Source: OMG group bacterium
GTDB taxonomy: Bacteria > Pseudomonadota > Gammaproteobacteria > Pseudomonadales > Azotimanducaceae
Reading direction: 5' to 3'
NCBI GenBank assembly: GCA_012267385.1
Contig: JAAXGW010000037.1
Location: 1 to 64,000 of the forward strand
DNA: 64,000 nucleotides
The notes beneath the pieces were generated by a model, which was given only the letters and a program-made list of their open reading frames with translations, ran no database searches and was not told where the DNA came from. A program made the position numbers and the translations under genes. This document shows, in pieces, positions 8,621-18,008 of the stretch (within the stretch, counting starts at the first letter, position 1; each line of letters begins with the position of its first letter).

Positions 8621-10327
8621 ATGACAGAGGCAATTCGAACACCGAAGAGTTCAGTCAGTACTAGCTCAGTTTGGCAACTCGTGAAGTATGCGTTACTTGC
8701 AATGCTTCTGATGTTCATGCTATTGGTTTGTTTACACGCCGTAACTTTAAGACTCGAAATCGGGTCCGAGTCCAATGCTGCTGTCGATTTTGCGCGAAAC
8801 TCTATCTCTCTTAACTTAGGATCAGAACCACCTCAACTAGACTCCACCAAGTCCACGGATATGGTATCCGGTCAAGTTTTGGGGCACGTGATGGAAGGAT
8901 TGATTCGTTACGGACCGAACAACGAAATTCTACCGGGTATAGCAGAATCTTGGGAAGTCTCCGAGCTTTCCGCTACGTTCTATCTACGAAAAAATGCAGT
9001 TTGGAGTAATGGTTCGCCAGTCACCGCAGATGACTTTGTGTTTGCATGGCAAACTGCGCTCGATCCTGAAACGGCTTCTCAATACGCGTTCATTTTGTAC
9101 CCGTTAAAAAACGGTGAAGCAATCAATACAGATGGTGCAGATGTTGAGGATCTAGGTGCTAAAGCTATTGATGACTTTACCCTCAAAGTTGAGCTTGAAC
9201 AACCGACGCCTTACTTTATCAAGCTATTGGCTTTCTTTACGTATTTACCGATTAATCGTGAGTTTTACGATTCTCGAGACGGTACATACGGTACCAGCGT
9301 TGAAGACTTGATTTTCAACGGACCGTTCACAGTTAGTAAATGGCAACACGGCAGTAGTTTACGGCTTGAAAAAAACGTGGACTATTGGAACTCGGAAGAC
9401 ATAAAGTTAGACGCGATTGACTTTGCCTACATCATTTCTGACCCTAATGCGATTATCAATCTCTTTGCAACGAAAAAGATAGTAATGGCTGGGCTACAAG
9501 CGGAAAATATTGAACGTGCTTTGGCAAATCGATGGCCCGTAAAGGAGCACGTCGATGGGTCTGTGTTTTATTTAGGATTCAATCATCGAGAGGATCGCCC
9601 CACCTCCAATCGCAACCTACGTAAAGCGATTCAATTGGTTTGCGATCCCGAAGAACTCGTCTATAAAGTACTCAAAACTCCAGGTAATCGACCTGGTGAA
9701 TCTATCTTTCCTGTATGGCTGCGTGGTGTCAATGGCTACTTTAGAGATGAATATCCAGCACCGAAACACAAACCGGATCCCGATTTAGCACGAGAATATC
9801 TGGTACGCGCACTGACTGAGTTGGAATTATCTAGTCCCCCACAACTGATTTTCCTTACTGGTGATAGCGAGTTTTCGACTAAGCACGCAGAGTACTACCA
9901 GAGTTTGTTTAAAGAGAATTTGGGAATTGAGGTACGGATTGATCAACAAATCTTTCAACAACGACTGGCCAAGATGACGTCAGGAGACTACGACATCGTC
10001 GCTGCTGGCTGGGGACCAGACTATGACGACGTGCTCACCTTTGGTGATCTGTTTACTTCTTGGAACGCCAATAACCGAGGCTTGTTCAAGAATGATGAAC
10101 TCGACCGAAACGTACAAATTGCACAACAATCAAGTGATCCGAAGACTCGCATGGAAGCAATGAACCGAGTTCAGCACATTCTTTACGAAGAAGCAGCAAT
10201 AATTTTTGAGTACGAACGAGGTAGCAACTACGTCGCGGACGATCGCGTCCAAGGTGTAACCCGTCGTGTGGTCGGTACTGATCCTGATTACACTCGCGCA
10301 TATATAGTAGATAAAGCAAAAGAATAA
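8621..10327 (+). CDS. oppA: ABC transporter peptide-binding protein (OppA family)
   Basis: The 568-residue protein is a cluster C/SBP family 5 periplasmic peptide receptor. The N-terminal hydrophobic segment (about residues 24-45) acts as signal sequence or membrane anchor; LLVC does not satisfy a lipobox, so a lipoprotein is unlikely. The mature part shows the family signature VLGHVMEGLIRYGPNNEILP, then PGIAESWEVSE and VWSNGSPVTADDFVFAWQ, as in E. coli OppA. Late in the protein YDIVAAGWGPDYDD is the typical SBP_5 domain-I strand. It is the first gene of a compact five-gene operon (oppABCDF) and delivers peptides to the OppBC channel. Peptide specificity is unknown. Confidence 0.92.
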   Translation: MTEAIRTPKSSVSTSSVWQLVKYALLAMLLMFMLLVCLHAVTLRLEIGSESNAAVDFARNSISLNLGSEPPQLDSTKSTDMVSGQVLGHVMEGLIRYGPNNEILPGIAESWEVSELSATFYLRKNAVWSNGSPVTADDFVFAWQTALDPETASQYAFILYPLKNGEAINTDGADVEDLGAKAIDDFTLKVELEQPTPYFIKLLAFFTYLPINREFYDSRDGTYGTSVEDLIFNGPFTVSKWQHGSSLRLEKNVDYWNSEDIKLDAIDFAYIISDPNAIINLFATKKIVMAGLQAENIERALANRWPVKEHVDGSVFYLGFNHREDRPTSNRNLRKAIQLVCDPEELVYKVLKTPGNRPGESIFPVWLRGVNGYFRDEYPAPKHKPDPDLAREYLVRALTELELSSPPQLIFLTGDSEFSTKHAEYYQSLFKENLGIEVRIDQQIFQQRLAKMTSGDYDIVAAGWGPDYDDVLTFGDLFTSWNANNRGLFKNDELDRNVQIAQQSSDPKTRMEAMNRVQHILYEEAAIIFEYERGSNYVADDRVQGVTRRVVGTDPDYTRAYIVDKAKE

Positions 10328-10337
10328 GTTTATAGTC

Positions 10338-11270
10338 ATGCCCCGTTATGTCCTAATGAGACTCATTCAAGGCGTTATAACCGTGTGGTTTATCGCGACG
10401 GCCACGTTTTTTGTGATGCACAACATCCCAGGAGATCCATTAGCAGACGAAAAAGCGGTGTCCGATGAAATTCGGGAAAACTTAGAAAGGAAATACGGTT
10501 TAGACAAGAATGTCTGGGTTCAATATGGTACATATATGTTGAACATGATCCGTGGTGACTTTGGCCTGTCATTCAAACATGAAAACCGACCTGTGAACAA
10601 AGTAATCGCGGAACGGTTCCCCGTTTCCGCGATCTTGGGAATACTAGCGATTGTTATCGCGGGTATGGGCGGCGTGCTTTGGGGTGCACTTACAGCGCTC
10701 TACCGCAATAGATGGCCGGATGTTGTCATCATCATCCTAGTCATTCTCGGTATCTCGGTCCCGTCGTTCGTGTTTGCTACCGTAGGACAACTCGGAATAG
10801 TGGTGGCAAACCGTGTCGTAGGGTTTGAGATTTTGCCTGTAGCAGGATGGGGTACGATCTGGCATATGCTCGTACCCGCGTTAGTGTTAGGCTTAGGTAC
10901 GATGGCTTTTCTCACTAGGCTGATGCGTACGTCAATGCTTGAAATTGTGAACGCAGACTACATTCGCACCGCGCGTTCCAAAGGGGTTCCAGTCGCCCAA
11001 ATTTTTGCGAAACATCAGTTTCGAAATGCGATACTCCCCGTTGTCACGGTTCTCGGTCCTTCAATCGCGGCGATCACCACTGGAGGATTCGTAGTCGAGA
11101 ATGTGTTCGCAATTCCGGGATTGGGTAGAACTTTTGTCGAAGCGGTACAACAAAGCGATTACACCTTGATCATGGGGACAACAGTCTTCTATGGTGCATT
11201 TCTTGTTCTAATGGTCATAGTCGTAGATATCGTGTACGCGTTCATCGACCCGCGAGTGAAACTGAAATAA
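10338..11270 (+). CDS. oppB: Oligopeptide ABC transporter permease OppB
   Basis: The 310-residue protein has the six-helix layout of OppB/DppB permeases. The N-terminal signature MPRYVLMRLIQGVITVWFI is followed by HNIPGDPL and LERKYGLD, and the EAA-type cytoplasmic loop appears as DYIRTARSKGVPVAQI. The late motif GGFVVENVFAIPGLGRTFVEA is a family hallmark. It begins 10 bases after oppA and its stop codon overlaps the oppC start by one base (TAATG), indicating translational coupling. It forms the heterodimeric inner-membrane channel with OppC. Confidence 0.95.
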   Translation: MPRYVLMRLIQGVITVWFIATATFFVMHNIPGDPLADEKAVSDEIRENLERKYGLDKNVWVQYGTYMLNMIRGDFGLSFKHENRPVNKVIAERFPVSAILGILAIVIAGMGGVLWGALTALYRNRWPDVVIIILVILGISVPSFVFATVGQLGIVVANRVVGFEILPVAGWGTIWHMLVPALVLGLGTMAFLTRLMRTSMLEIVNADYIRTARSKGVPVAQIFAKHQFRNAILPVVTVLGPSIAAITTGGFVVENVFAIPGLGRTFVEAVQQSDYTLIMGTTVFYGAFLVLMVIVVDIVYAFIDPRVKLK

Positions 11271-12679
11271 TGAACCTGTCGTTTACACCAGCAACAGTTG
11301 AGACCGACATTGAGCAGACAAGTCGTCCATCGCTCTCATACTGGCAGGATGCTTGGATTCGATTAGTTGCGAACAAACGCGCCATCACTTCGCTGTTCGT
11401 AATCATCTGCTTACTACTTTTCGCATTCGTCGCACCTCACACTATTTGGCGGGTGAAGCACGACATACAAAACTTAGATCGAGCCTCAGAACCTCCGTGG
11501 GTGAATCGCAAAGCCTTGGTATTGTCAGACAACGACACTTGGAACGATGTAGTCGTGCCCGATGCCGTCGGAGAACATCGCGCACCGACCAGTCTCGAAG
11601 TCGTTGGTGAAGCCGCTACCTCACGCGTCAGACTGATGTGGGATGCCGTACCAAACTCTCATGGTTATCGAGTTTATCGGAACATTGTGGAACCACGCGA
11701 GGGAGCTCCACTAGGTTTGTCCATCGGGGTTGTTAACGAGAGTACCTTAGTCAGTTTTGAGGACCGATTAGACATTCGTCAAAAACCATATTGGTATTCC
11801 GTCGTCGCCTTGCATGAGGATGGCAGTGAGTTTGACACTGCAAAGACCCTGAGAGTCGTACCTCAACGTTCAATCTACGTGAGTGAAGCGTTAGCGCTGC
11901 CAGGTGTCGATAGCGCACAACCAGGGGAGACAGTAGCTCTCGTTTGGCATCCGTTGGGTACGGACTATCTGGGCCGAGATATGTTAGCACGCCTTATGAA
12001 GGGTGCACAGGTGTCTCTCACAATTGGTATTGTCGCTCCATTACTGTTCATGGTACTTGGTATCGTCATCGGCAGTGTTTCTGGGTATTTCGGAGGTATA
12101 GTCGACGCTGGTCTCATGCGATTTACCGATTTTGTTATTGCTCTGCCGTTCTTGCTATTCATGATTCTGTTTAAGTTAATGTTCGTACCTCCCGAGGGAG
12201 AAGCTAACTTTCTGTCGTCAGTGCAAGATTTCTTAGGAATTGAAGGTGGTATTCTTGCAATGGTAGTGGCACTAGTGTTACTCAGCTGGCCAGGGATAGC
12301 ACGCTTAGTTCGCGGAGAGGTTTTGAAAATCCGAGAACAGGGTTACGTCGAGGCTTCACGGCTACTAGGAGCACCCAATAGATGGTTGATTGGTCGACAT
12401 ATGATTCCAAATACGATGGGTGTGGTTCTGGTTTCGTTCACCTTTGCGGTGCCTGCAACCATATTTACTGAAGCATTTCTTTCATTTATAGGTATGGGAG
12501 TAGTACCCCCTACACCGTCGTGGGGTTCGATGTGTAATGATGGAATACGCACGATGGAGACTTATCCCCACGAGTTACTCTTTCCTGCTCTGTTTATTAG
12601 CATCACAGTCCTTGCTTTCAATTTACTTGGTGACGGACTTCGCGATGCTCTCGACGCGCGCATGAGATCAAGCGAATGA
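11270..12679 (+). CDS. oppC: Oligopeptide ABC transporter permease OppC with inserted FN3-like domain
   Basis: OppC normally has about 300 residues; this one has 469. The standard parts are present: the N-terminal segment WQDAWIRLVANKRAITSLF leading into TM1, HPLGTDYLGRDMLARL, the EAA loop GYVEASRLLGAPNRWL and FLSFIGMGVVPPTPSWG. The extra length sits between TM1 and the GTDYLGRD motif, in the predicted periplasmic loop. Residues about 104-200 there read like one fibronectin type III domain (APTSLEVV, VRLMWDAVPNSHGYRVYR, KPYWYSVVALHEDGSEF). The insertion is in frame with no stop, and its codon use looks like its surroundings. It could contact OppA or the cell wall. Overlaps oppD by 4 bases (ATGA). 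The FN3 call is by motif reading only. Confidence 0.9.
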   Translation: MNLSFTPATVETDIEQTSRPSLSYWQDAWIRLVANKRAITSLFVIICLLLFAFVAPHTIWRVKHDIQNLDRASEPPWVNRKALVLSDNDTWNDVVVPDAVGEHRAPTSLEVVGEAATSRVRLMWDAVPNSHGYRVYRNIVEPREGAPLGLSIGVVNESTLVSFEDRLDIRQKPYWYSVVALHEDGSEFDTAKTLRVVPQRSIYVSEALALPGVDSAQPGETVALVWHPLGTDYLGRDMLARLMKGAQVSLTIGIVAPLLFMVLGIVIGSVSGYFGGIVDAGLMRFTDFVIALPFLLFMILFKLMFVPPEGEANFLSSVQDFLGIEGGILAMVVALVLLSWPGIARLVRGEVLKIREQGYVEASRLLGAPNRWLIGRHMIPNTMGVVLVSFTFAVPATIFTEAFLSFIGMGVVPPTPSWGSMCNDGIRTMETYPHELLFPALFISITVLAFNLLGDGLRDALDARMRSSE

Positions 12680-13686
12680 GCCAATCACTGTTTGAAGTTT
12701 TAAATTTACACGTTGAATTCACGACTTACGGAGGCATCGTGCACGCTGTTCGTGGCGCGAGCTTTCACGTCGATCGCGGTGAGACACTCGCTATCGTCGG
12801 TGAATCTGGTTGCGGTAAATCCGTTGCGGTACAAAGCGTAATGGGTCTGATTCCCATCCCGCCAGGACGTATCGTCGCCGGCGAAGCATTACTCGATGGA
12901 CACAGCATAATACAGAATCACATTATCAATGGTCAAGACATCCGTGGTAATAAGGTTGGCATGATTTTCCAAGATCCAATGACTTCCTTAAACCCCACAA
13001 TGACGATCGGAAATCAGATCGCCGAGCCTCTCAAGTTGCATCGAAAACTGTCGGCATCGCAAGCGAAGAAACGCGCGATCCAACTACTTGAAATGTCGAA
13101 AATACCCGAGGCAGCGAAACGCGCTAATCAATATCCGTTTGAATTCTCTGGAGGGATGCTGCAACGCGCGATGATCGCGATGGCGATCGCCTGTGAACCA
13201 GATCTGCTCATCGCAGATGAACCAACAACGGCACTCGATGTAACCATTCAGGCTCAGATCCTAGACTTAATCAAAGATCTGCAACAGGAAGTTGGGATGG
13301 GCTTAGTACTCATAACGCATGATTTGGGTGTGGTGTCTCGAGTTGCGGACCGCGTTGTGGTGATGTACGCTGGAGAAATTCTTGAGTCCGGTTCGGTCGA
13401 CGAAATCTTTTATAAACCATCACACCCCTACACGGTTGGACTCTTGAGTGCTATGCCAACGAACAAGTCCGATGTGATTCAAGAGTTGATGCCTATTCCC
13501 GGAAGTCCCCCGGATCTTTTTTCCCCACCAGAGGGTTGCGGCTATGCAGCGCGGTGTCCACAGTCCATGGAAGCTTGCCTAGCAAATCGCCCGGACGAAT
13601 TTTCTATTTCCACGTCGCATTTCTCCAAATGCTGGCTTCACCACGAAGCCTGTGAACAAGAGGTACTCGAGGTACAACAGGTGTGA
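12676..13686 (+). CDS. oppD: Oligopeptide ABC transporter ATPase OppD
   Basis: The 336-residue nucleotide-binding subunit has Walker [10 protein letters not shown]-loop [14 protein letters not shown] signature [14 protein letters not shown], Walker [15 protein letters not shown] and H-loop ITHDLGV. The C-terminal OppD/F extension has three cysteines ([16 protein letters not shown]), the pattern known to bind an Fe-S cluster in some members. Walker A has Cys where Ser is more usual (GESGSGKS), a tolerated variant. Start ATG overlaps the oppC stop by 4 bases; its own stop overlaps the GTG start of oppF by 4 bases, so the last three genes are translationally coupled. Confidence 0.95.
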   Translation: MSQSLFEVLNLHVEFTTYGGIVHAVRGASFHVDRGETLAIVGESGCGKSVAVQSVMGLIPIPPGRIVAGEALLDGHSIIQNHIINGQDIRGNKVGMIFQDPMTSLNPTMTIGNQIAEPLKLHRKLSASQAKKRAIQLLEMSKIPEAAKRANQYPFEFSGGMLQRAMIAMAIACEPDLLIADEPTTALDVTIQAQILDLIKDLQQEVGMGLVLITHDLGVVSRVADRVVVMYAGEILESGSVDEIFYKPSHPYTVGLLSAMPTNKSDVIQELMPIPGSPPDLFSPPEGCGYAARCPQSMEACLANRPDEFSISTSHFSKCWLHHEACEQEVLEVQQV

Positions 13687-14657
13687 TCGAACCTCTCGTC
13701 AAGATTCGCAATCTGACTAAACATTTCAGGCTTGGTATGACGGATGTGGTCCACGCCGTCGACCTCGTTTCGCTTGACATTAATCCAAGAGAGATAGTTG
13801 GTCTAGTTGGCGAGAGTGGCTCTGGCAAGTCGACCTTAGGTAAAACGATTATTGGTCTTCATGCGAAAACCCGTGGCAGGGTGACCTTTGCTGGCAGGCC
13901 GTTACCTTCTAGATTTTCGGCTTCCCACTTTCGAAGATACGCCAACCGTATGCAAATGATCTTCCAGGATCCTTACTCGTCGTTGAACCCCAGAATGACC
14001 GTCGGAGAAATTATTGGTGAGGGTCCAAAGTTACTTGGGTCCAAAGGACGAGAACAAATTAAACAAGAGACACGAGATTGGTTAGAACGCGTTGGACTTA
14101 ACGCGGACCATGTCTCCCGTTATCCACATGAATTTTCGGGTGGACAAAGACAACGAATTGGTATCGCGCGCGCGTTAATCTTAGAACCAGACTTCGTTAT
14201 TTGCGATGAACCGATTTCCGCGCTTGATGTGTCGGTGCAAGCACAGGTAATTAATCTCTTGGGCGAACTGCAAGAGTCCCTGGGACTGACACTTTTATTT
14301 ATAGCCCATGACCTGTCCATGGTGCGTTACGTGTCGGATCGAATCGCAGTGATGTACCTCGGTTCCTTGATTGAACTCGGTCCCGCAGATGAAGTGTTCT
14401 TCAATCCAAAGCATCCTTATACCCAAGTCTTAATTGGTTCGAATCCTGAACCAGACCCAAAATTTGAGCGATCGCGTACTTCTACCGAAATCCAAGGTGA
14501 AATTCCGTCCCCAGTCAATATTAAACCAGGGTGTCGATTCGCAAGTCGCTGTCCAAGTGTGATGGATATTTGTCGTAAGCAGACGCCTAAGCTACAAAAC
14601 ATCGCCACCAACGGCAAAGAGCGACTTGTCGCTTGCTACTTATACGATGAAGAGTAA
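13683..14657 (+). CDS. oppF: Oligopeptide ABC transporter ATPase OppF
   Basis: The 324-residue partner ATPase has Walker A GESGSGKS, Q-loop IFQDPYSSLNPRMTVGEII, signature FSGGQRQRIGIARAL, Walker B FVICDEPISALDVSVQAQ and H-loop IAHDLSMVRYVSDR. The C-terminal oligopeptide-transporter extension (GCRFASRCPSVMDIC) is present. It starts with GTG inside GTGA, overlapping the oppD stop. It is the last gene of oppABCDF; a TonB-dependent receptor gene follows after 120 bases on the same strand, which may place outer- and inner-membrane peptide uptake under related control, but this is inferred. Confidence 0.95.
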   Translation: MIEPLVKIRNLTKHFRLGMTDVVHAVDLVSLDINPREIVGLVGESGSGKSTLGKTIIGLHAKTRGRVTFAGRPLPSRFSASHFRRYANRMQMIFQDPYSSLNPRMTVGEIIGEGPKLLGSKGREQIKQETRDWLERVGLNADHVSRYPHEFSGGQRQRIGIARALILEPDFVICDEPISALDVSVQAQVINLLGELQESLGLTLLFIAHDLSMVRYVSDRIAVMYLGSLIELGPADEVFFNPKHPYTQVLIGSNPEPDPKFERSRTSTEIQGEIPSPVNIKPGCRFASRCPSVMDICRKQTPKLQNIATNGKERLVACYLYDEE

Positions 14658-14709
14658 TTCGTAAAATCAATTGGTTGTGTGAGTTTTTTCTCCACAAACC
14701 ACATGTAAC

Positions 14710-14747
14710 GGTGGGACGTTTGCTGTGAACAAATTCACCGTCTCACC
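14710..14747 (+). promoter_or_regulatory. Nested inverted repeats between oppF and the TonB receptor gene
   Basis: GGTGGGACG (14710-14718) pairs with CGTCTCACC (14739-14747) at 8 of 9 positions. Inside it GTGAA (14725-14729) pairs perfectly with TTCAC (14734-14738). The structure ends about 20 bases before the Shine-Dalgarno of the receptor gene. It could be a leader hairpin of the receptor mRNA or an operator; no T-tract follows, so it is not a classical terminator. Confidence 0.4.
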
Positions 14748-14767
14748 TATCACCACAAACCTTTCAT

Positions 14768-14772
14768 AGGAG
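14768..14772 (+). promoter_or_regulatory. Shine-Dalgarno sequence deciding a GTG start
   Basis: AGGAG lies five bases before the GTG at 14778 and supports that unusual start codon for the TonB-dependent receptor. Confidence 0.75.
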
Positions 14773-14777
14773 TTATT

Positions 14778-17345
14778 GTGTTTACAAAAATACCAGACAT
14801 TTTTGTAAAATTTGTTTGCCTCACAGTGCTTTTGCTACCCGCTAGTGTCTTGATTGCACAGGAGGAAAATGACCAAGGACAAACCGTGGCCGCAAACGAC
14901 GAAATTGAGGAAGTTAAGGTAGTCGGTTCGCGGCGATTAGACCGTTCAGCAGCAGACTCTCCAGTACCCGTTGACGTATTACAAGCGGATGAATTTCTCG
15001 CTCAAGGTGGTAACGATATGGATGACCTTCTTGCAGCCTTGGTACCGTCCTATAACGTTTCATTAGAGCCTATTAGTGATGCCGCGACGTTTATTCGACC
15101 CGCAGTGTTGCGTTCGCTATCGCCCGACTCTACGCTAGTACTGGTTAATGGTAAGCGTCGTCATCGCGCCGCGGTTATCGCGCTTCTTGGAGCTGGTGCT
15201 GCCGGTGGCGCACAAGCACCAGACCTTTCCGTGATACCAGCAGTTGCTTTAGATCGAGTCGAGGTACTAAGAGATGGTGCATCGTCTCAATATGGATCGG
15301 ATGCAATCGCCGGAATTATGAATTTCGTTCTAAAAGAAGCCTCCGATGGTTTCTTACTTGACATTAAGACCGGGCAGTATTTTGAAGGTGATGGATCTCA
15401 GGTTTCAGTTGCCTCTTATATTGGGTTCCCTCTCAGTGACGTCGGATTCGCGACGTTTGCTGCGGAATGGAAAGAACAAGATGCGACCAGCCGGAGTTCA
15501 CAACGCACCGACGCTCAAGATCTGATTGATGCAGGGAACACTGATGTACGCCAACCTGCGGCACAAATTTGGGGTTCACCTGACATTTATGACGACTTTA
15601 AGATTTGGGGAAATGTCGGAGTTGATGTCGGTGACAACAATGAAGCCTATGCATTTGGGAATTGGGCTGAAAGAGAAGTGGTCGGTGGCTTTTACTACCG
15701 AAATCCACATACTCGCAACGGCGTGTTTCGAGGCGATGTAGTCGATGGTTTCAATACCGTTAAAGTTGCCGATTTGACCGGAGACATGTCCGGTAATTGT
15801 CCGGTTGTCAGGATCGTCGATCATGTCGCGGATCCAGACGCGCTCGCGGCTATTCAAAATGATCCAAACTGCTATTCACTGATTGAAAAGTTTCCTGGTG
15901 GATTCACTCCTAATTTTGGGGGACAAATTGCTGATCTCTCACTTGTCGGTGGGCTGCGAGGAACATTGAACAACGGTTGGTATTTCGACCTTAGCGGGTC
16001 GATCGGACGCAGCTATGCGCTGTTCTACATATTCAACACAATCAATCCGCAACTCTTGAGCCTACGAAACAATATCCCAACACACTATGAGTCCGGTGCC
16101 TACACAGAAACGGACCGGGTATTTAACGTTGATATGGCGAAACCCATTGAGCTAGATAATGGACTTGTAGTCAACTTTGCGTGGGGCTATGAACAACGAC
16201 AAGACTCGTTCCGGATAAGCAATGGCGAACCCAATTCTTACTTCATTGATCCAAACTTAGCAGCTCAAGGCTTTGGAATTGGATCGAATGGATTTCCAGG
16301 TTTCCCGCCGACGGATGCAGGAATTAACAGCGTTGACTCTACTGCATTCTACGTTGATTTGGAATCGGATGTGTCAGAAAACTTCCTTCTCGCGGGAGCT
16401 TTACGGTATGAGAATTACCCAGACTACGGCGACACTTTGGACGGAAAATTAGCTGCGCGAATTGAAATCAATCCCACGACCGCGATTCGGGGTGCGGTTA
16501 GCACTGGTTTTAGAGTACCGACGGCTGGACAGGCCAATCTTCGAAACGTAACGACAGAATTCGACATGGGTATGCTTGCAGACATCGCAACGTTACCACC
16601 GACGAATGCTATCGCTATTCAGAAAGGCGCGCAGGCACTAACACCAGAGAAATCGGTCAACACGACTATAGGATTCATCGGTTCGGTGGCAGACATCAGC
16701 GTCACGGTCGATTGGTATAACATTGAAGTGAAAGACCGTATCGCATTCACAAGCCGTTTCCATCTAACCGACGCAGATATTGAAGCACTCCTTGCTGAGG
16801 GGGTCGCCGACGCGTCGAGTTTTTCTAGCGTAAGATTCTTATCAAATCAGCAAACACTTCGGACGTCCGGTATCGATATCGTTGCTACCACTCAGGTTGA
16901 GTTCGGAGGGGGAGTTTCTAGTTTCGCAGTCGCAGCGAATTTCAACGACGTAGAGTTGTCCAAATTTAATCCAGATTTCACTTCTGAAAATCGAAAGAAT
17001 CAGATTGAAGACGGTCAGCCTGCTACACGAATCACCGCTACGTGGAATCATCGAGTGAACCAAATCAACGCGATGGTTAGGTTGAGATACTACGGTGAAT
17101 ATTACGACACACCCACGAACGATGCAGACGCGGCTTATCGCCCAGATGCAGTAGCGATTTGGGATGCTGAAATCTCCTTTCATATGAATGACGGAACGAC
17201 GATTACAGGTGGCATGCAGAACATGACGGACGTGTATCCGACCGAGAATCCCAACGGAAATATCGCGGGTCTCCTCTACGGTGAGCAATCACCCTATGGT
17301 TTCAACGGCGGATATATCTATGGGAGAATTACCTGGCAAAGATAA
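14778..17345 (+). CDS. TonB-dependent outer-membrane receptor
   Basis: The 855-residue protein has a signal peptide (FVCLTVLLLPASVLIAQ) and a TonB-box-like segment EEVKVVGSR. A plug domain follows (VLRSLSPDSTLVLVNGKRRH, VALDRVEVLRDGASSQYGSD, AIAGIMNFVLK), then a beta-barrel with aromatic strands ending in YIYGRITW. The plug type (NGKRRH, GASSQYGSDAIAG) is the large-substrate family common in Proteobacteria that eat peptides, glycans or xenobiotics. Start is GTG with a good Shine-Dalgarno. It lies directly downstream of oppABCDF on the same strand and is closed by a strong intrinsic terminator at 17371. A role in bringing peptides across the outer membrane for OppABCDF is a plausible but unproven reading of the layout. 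Confidence 0.9.
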   Translation: MFTKIPDIFVKFVCLTVLLLPASVLIAQEENDQGQTVAANDEIEEVKVVGSRRLDRSAADSPVPVDVLQADEFLAQGGNDMDDLLAALVPSYNVSLEPISDAATFIRPAVLRSLSPDSTLVLVNGKRRHRAAVIALLGAGAAGGAQAPDLSVIPAVALDRVEVLRDGASSQYGSDAIAGIMNFVLKEASDGFLLDIKTGQYFEGDGSQVSVASYIGFPLSDVGFATFAAEWKEQDATSRSSQRTDAQDLIDAGNTDVRQPAAQIWGSPDIYDDFKIWGNVGVDVGDNNEAYAFGNWAEREVVGGFYYRNPHTRNGVFRGDVVDGFNTVKVADLTGDMSGNCPVVRIVDHVADPDALAAIQNDPNCYSLIEKFPGGFTPNFGGQIADLSLVGGLRGTLNNGWYFDLSGSIGRSYALFYIFNTINPQLLSLRNNIPTHYESGAYTETDRVFNVDMAKPIELDNGLVVNFAWGYEQRQDSFRISNGEPNSYFIDPNLAAQGFGIGSNGFPGFPPTDAGINSVDSTAFYVDLESDVSENFLLAGALRYENYPDYGDTLDGKLAARIEINPTTAIRGAVSTGFRVPTAGQANLRNVTTEFDMGMLADIATLPPTNAIAIQKGAQALTPEKSVNTTIGFIGSVADISVTVDWYNIEVKDRIAFTSRFHLTDADIEALLAEGVADASSFSSVRFLSNQQTLRTSGIDIVATTQVEFGGGVSSFAVAANFNDVELSKFNPDFTSENRKNQIEDGQPATRITATWNHRVNQINAMVRLRYYGEYYDTPTNDADAAYRPDAVAIWDAEISFHMNDGTTITGGMQNMTDVYPTENPNGNIAGLLYGEQSPYGFNGGYIYGRITWQR

Positions 17346-17370
17346 GCTCAAATAGATAGACTTTTACATC

Positions 17371-17411
17371 AAAAGCACATAATCGCTACCGCGATTGTGT
17401 GCTTTTTTTTG
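17371..17411 (+). terminator. Rho-independent terminator after the TonB receptor gene
   Basis: AAAGCACA, then ATCGC, pairs with GCGAT and TGTGCTTT across a four-base TACC loop, and the 3' arm runs into a tract of eight Ts. It sits between converging genes and may serve both directions because the 5' arm starts with an A run. Confidence 0.88.
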
Positions 17412-17555
17412 TGCGCTTCTAAAAAATCAGGCTAATTGCGCTCGAATGCGGTGAAATCTAAGAACTTAACATTGCAAGTTGGGTTTATTGAACACGGAAA
17501 TTCACGGAAATAGCGGAAGTCTTATCACGCGAGAGATCGTCTGAAATCCGTATGG

Positions 17556-18008
17556 TTAAAGTATGTCCGTTTCAGTTGATTCAATTTGTTGTACTAGACT
17601 TCGAAGGCTGAAAAAGCCAATAACGAACACTAGCAAGGTGGTTCCGATCGCGATGAAAAACCACAGCGAGTTATAAAGGACCAGCGCGACTATCCAGCTC
17701 AGAATCATCACCGCAATACTCGCCCACAGAATATAGGGTTTGAGTACAACTCTTGCTGCACGCCAAGAGATTTCGTGGGCGTTTAAACTCTTACTAATTT
17801 GGTAGTTGTAGAAGATACAGTTGCTTACTGCGAATACGAGGAAGAGTAAAGTTACTGAAATCTCAATCCAAAATGGAACCAAGTCATCTGTAACAAACGC
17901 GAGAATGTGCGTTCCCATAACAACCAATACTGCGACAAGAGTCAATAAAAACCACCACCAGTTGGTCTGGGGAGGAGTGAACTGTTCTTGTGGGGAAGAT
18001 TCTGTCAT
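17556..18008 (-). CDS. Small four-helix integral membrane protein, unknown function
   Basis: The 150-residue product has four hydrophobic segments, starting with WWWFLLTLVAVLVVMGTHIL, then ISVTLLFLVFAVSNCIF, YILWASIAVMILSWIVALVL and WFFIAIGTTLLVFVIGFF. It has a Gln/Pro-rich N-terminal cytoplasmic tail (SSPQEQFTPPQ) and a short charged C-terminal tail. I prefer the ATG at 18008 (MTESSPQ); a TTG six codons upstream is possible. I recognise no family. The gene is convergent with the TonB receptor and divergent from the FG-GAP-like protein gene. Confidence 0.6.
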   Translation of the reverse strand: MTESSPQEQFTPPQTNWWWFLLTLVAVLVVMGTHILAFVTDDLVPFWIEISVTLLFLVFAVSNCIFYNYQISKSLNAHEISWRAARVVLKPYILWASIAVMILSWIVALVLYNSLWFFIAIGTTLLVFVIGFFSLRSLVQQIESTETDIL

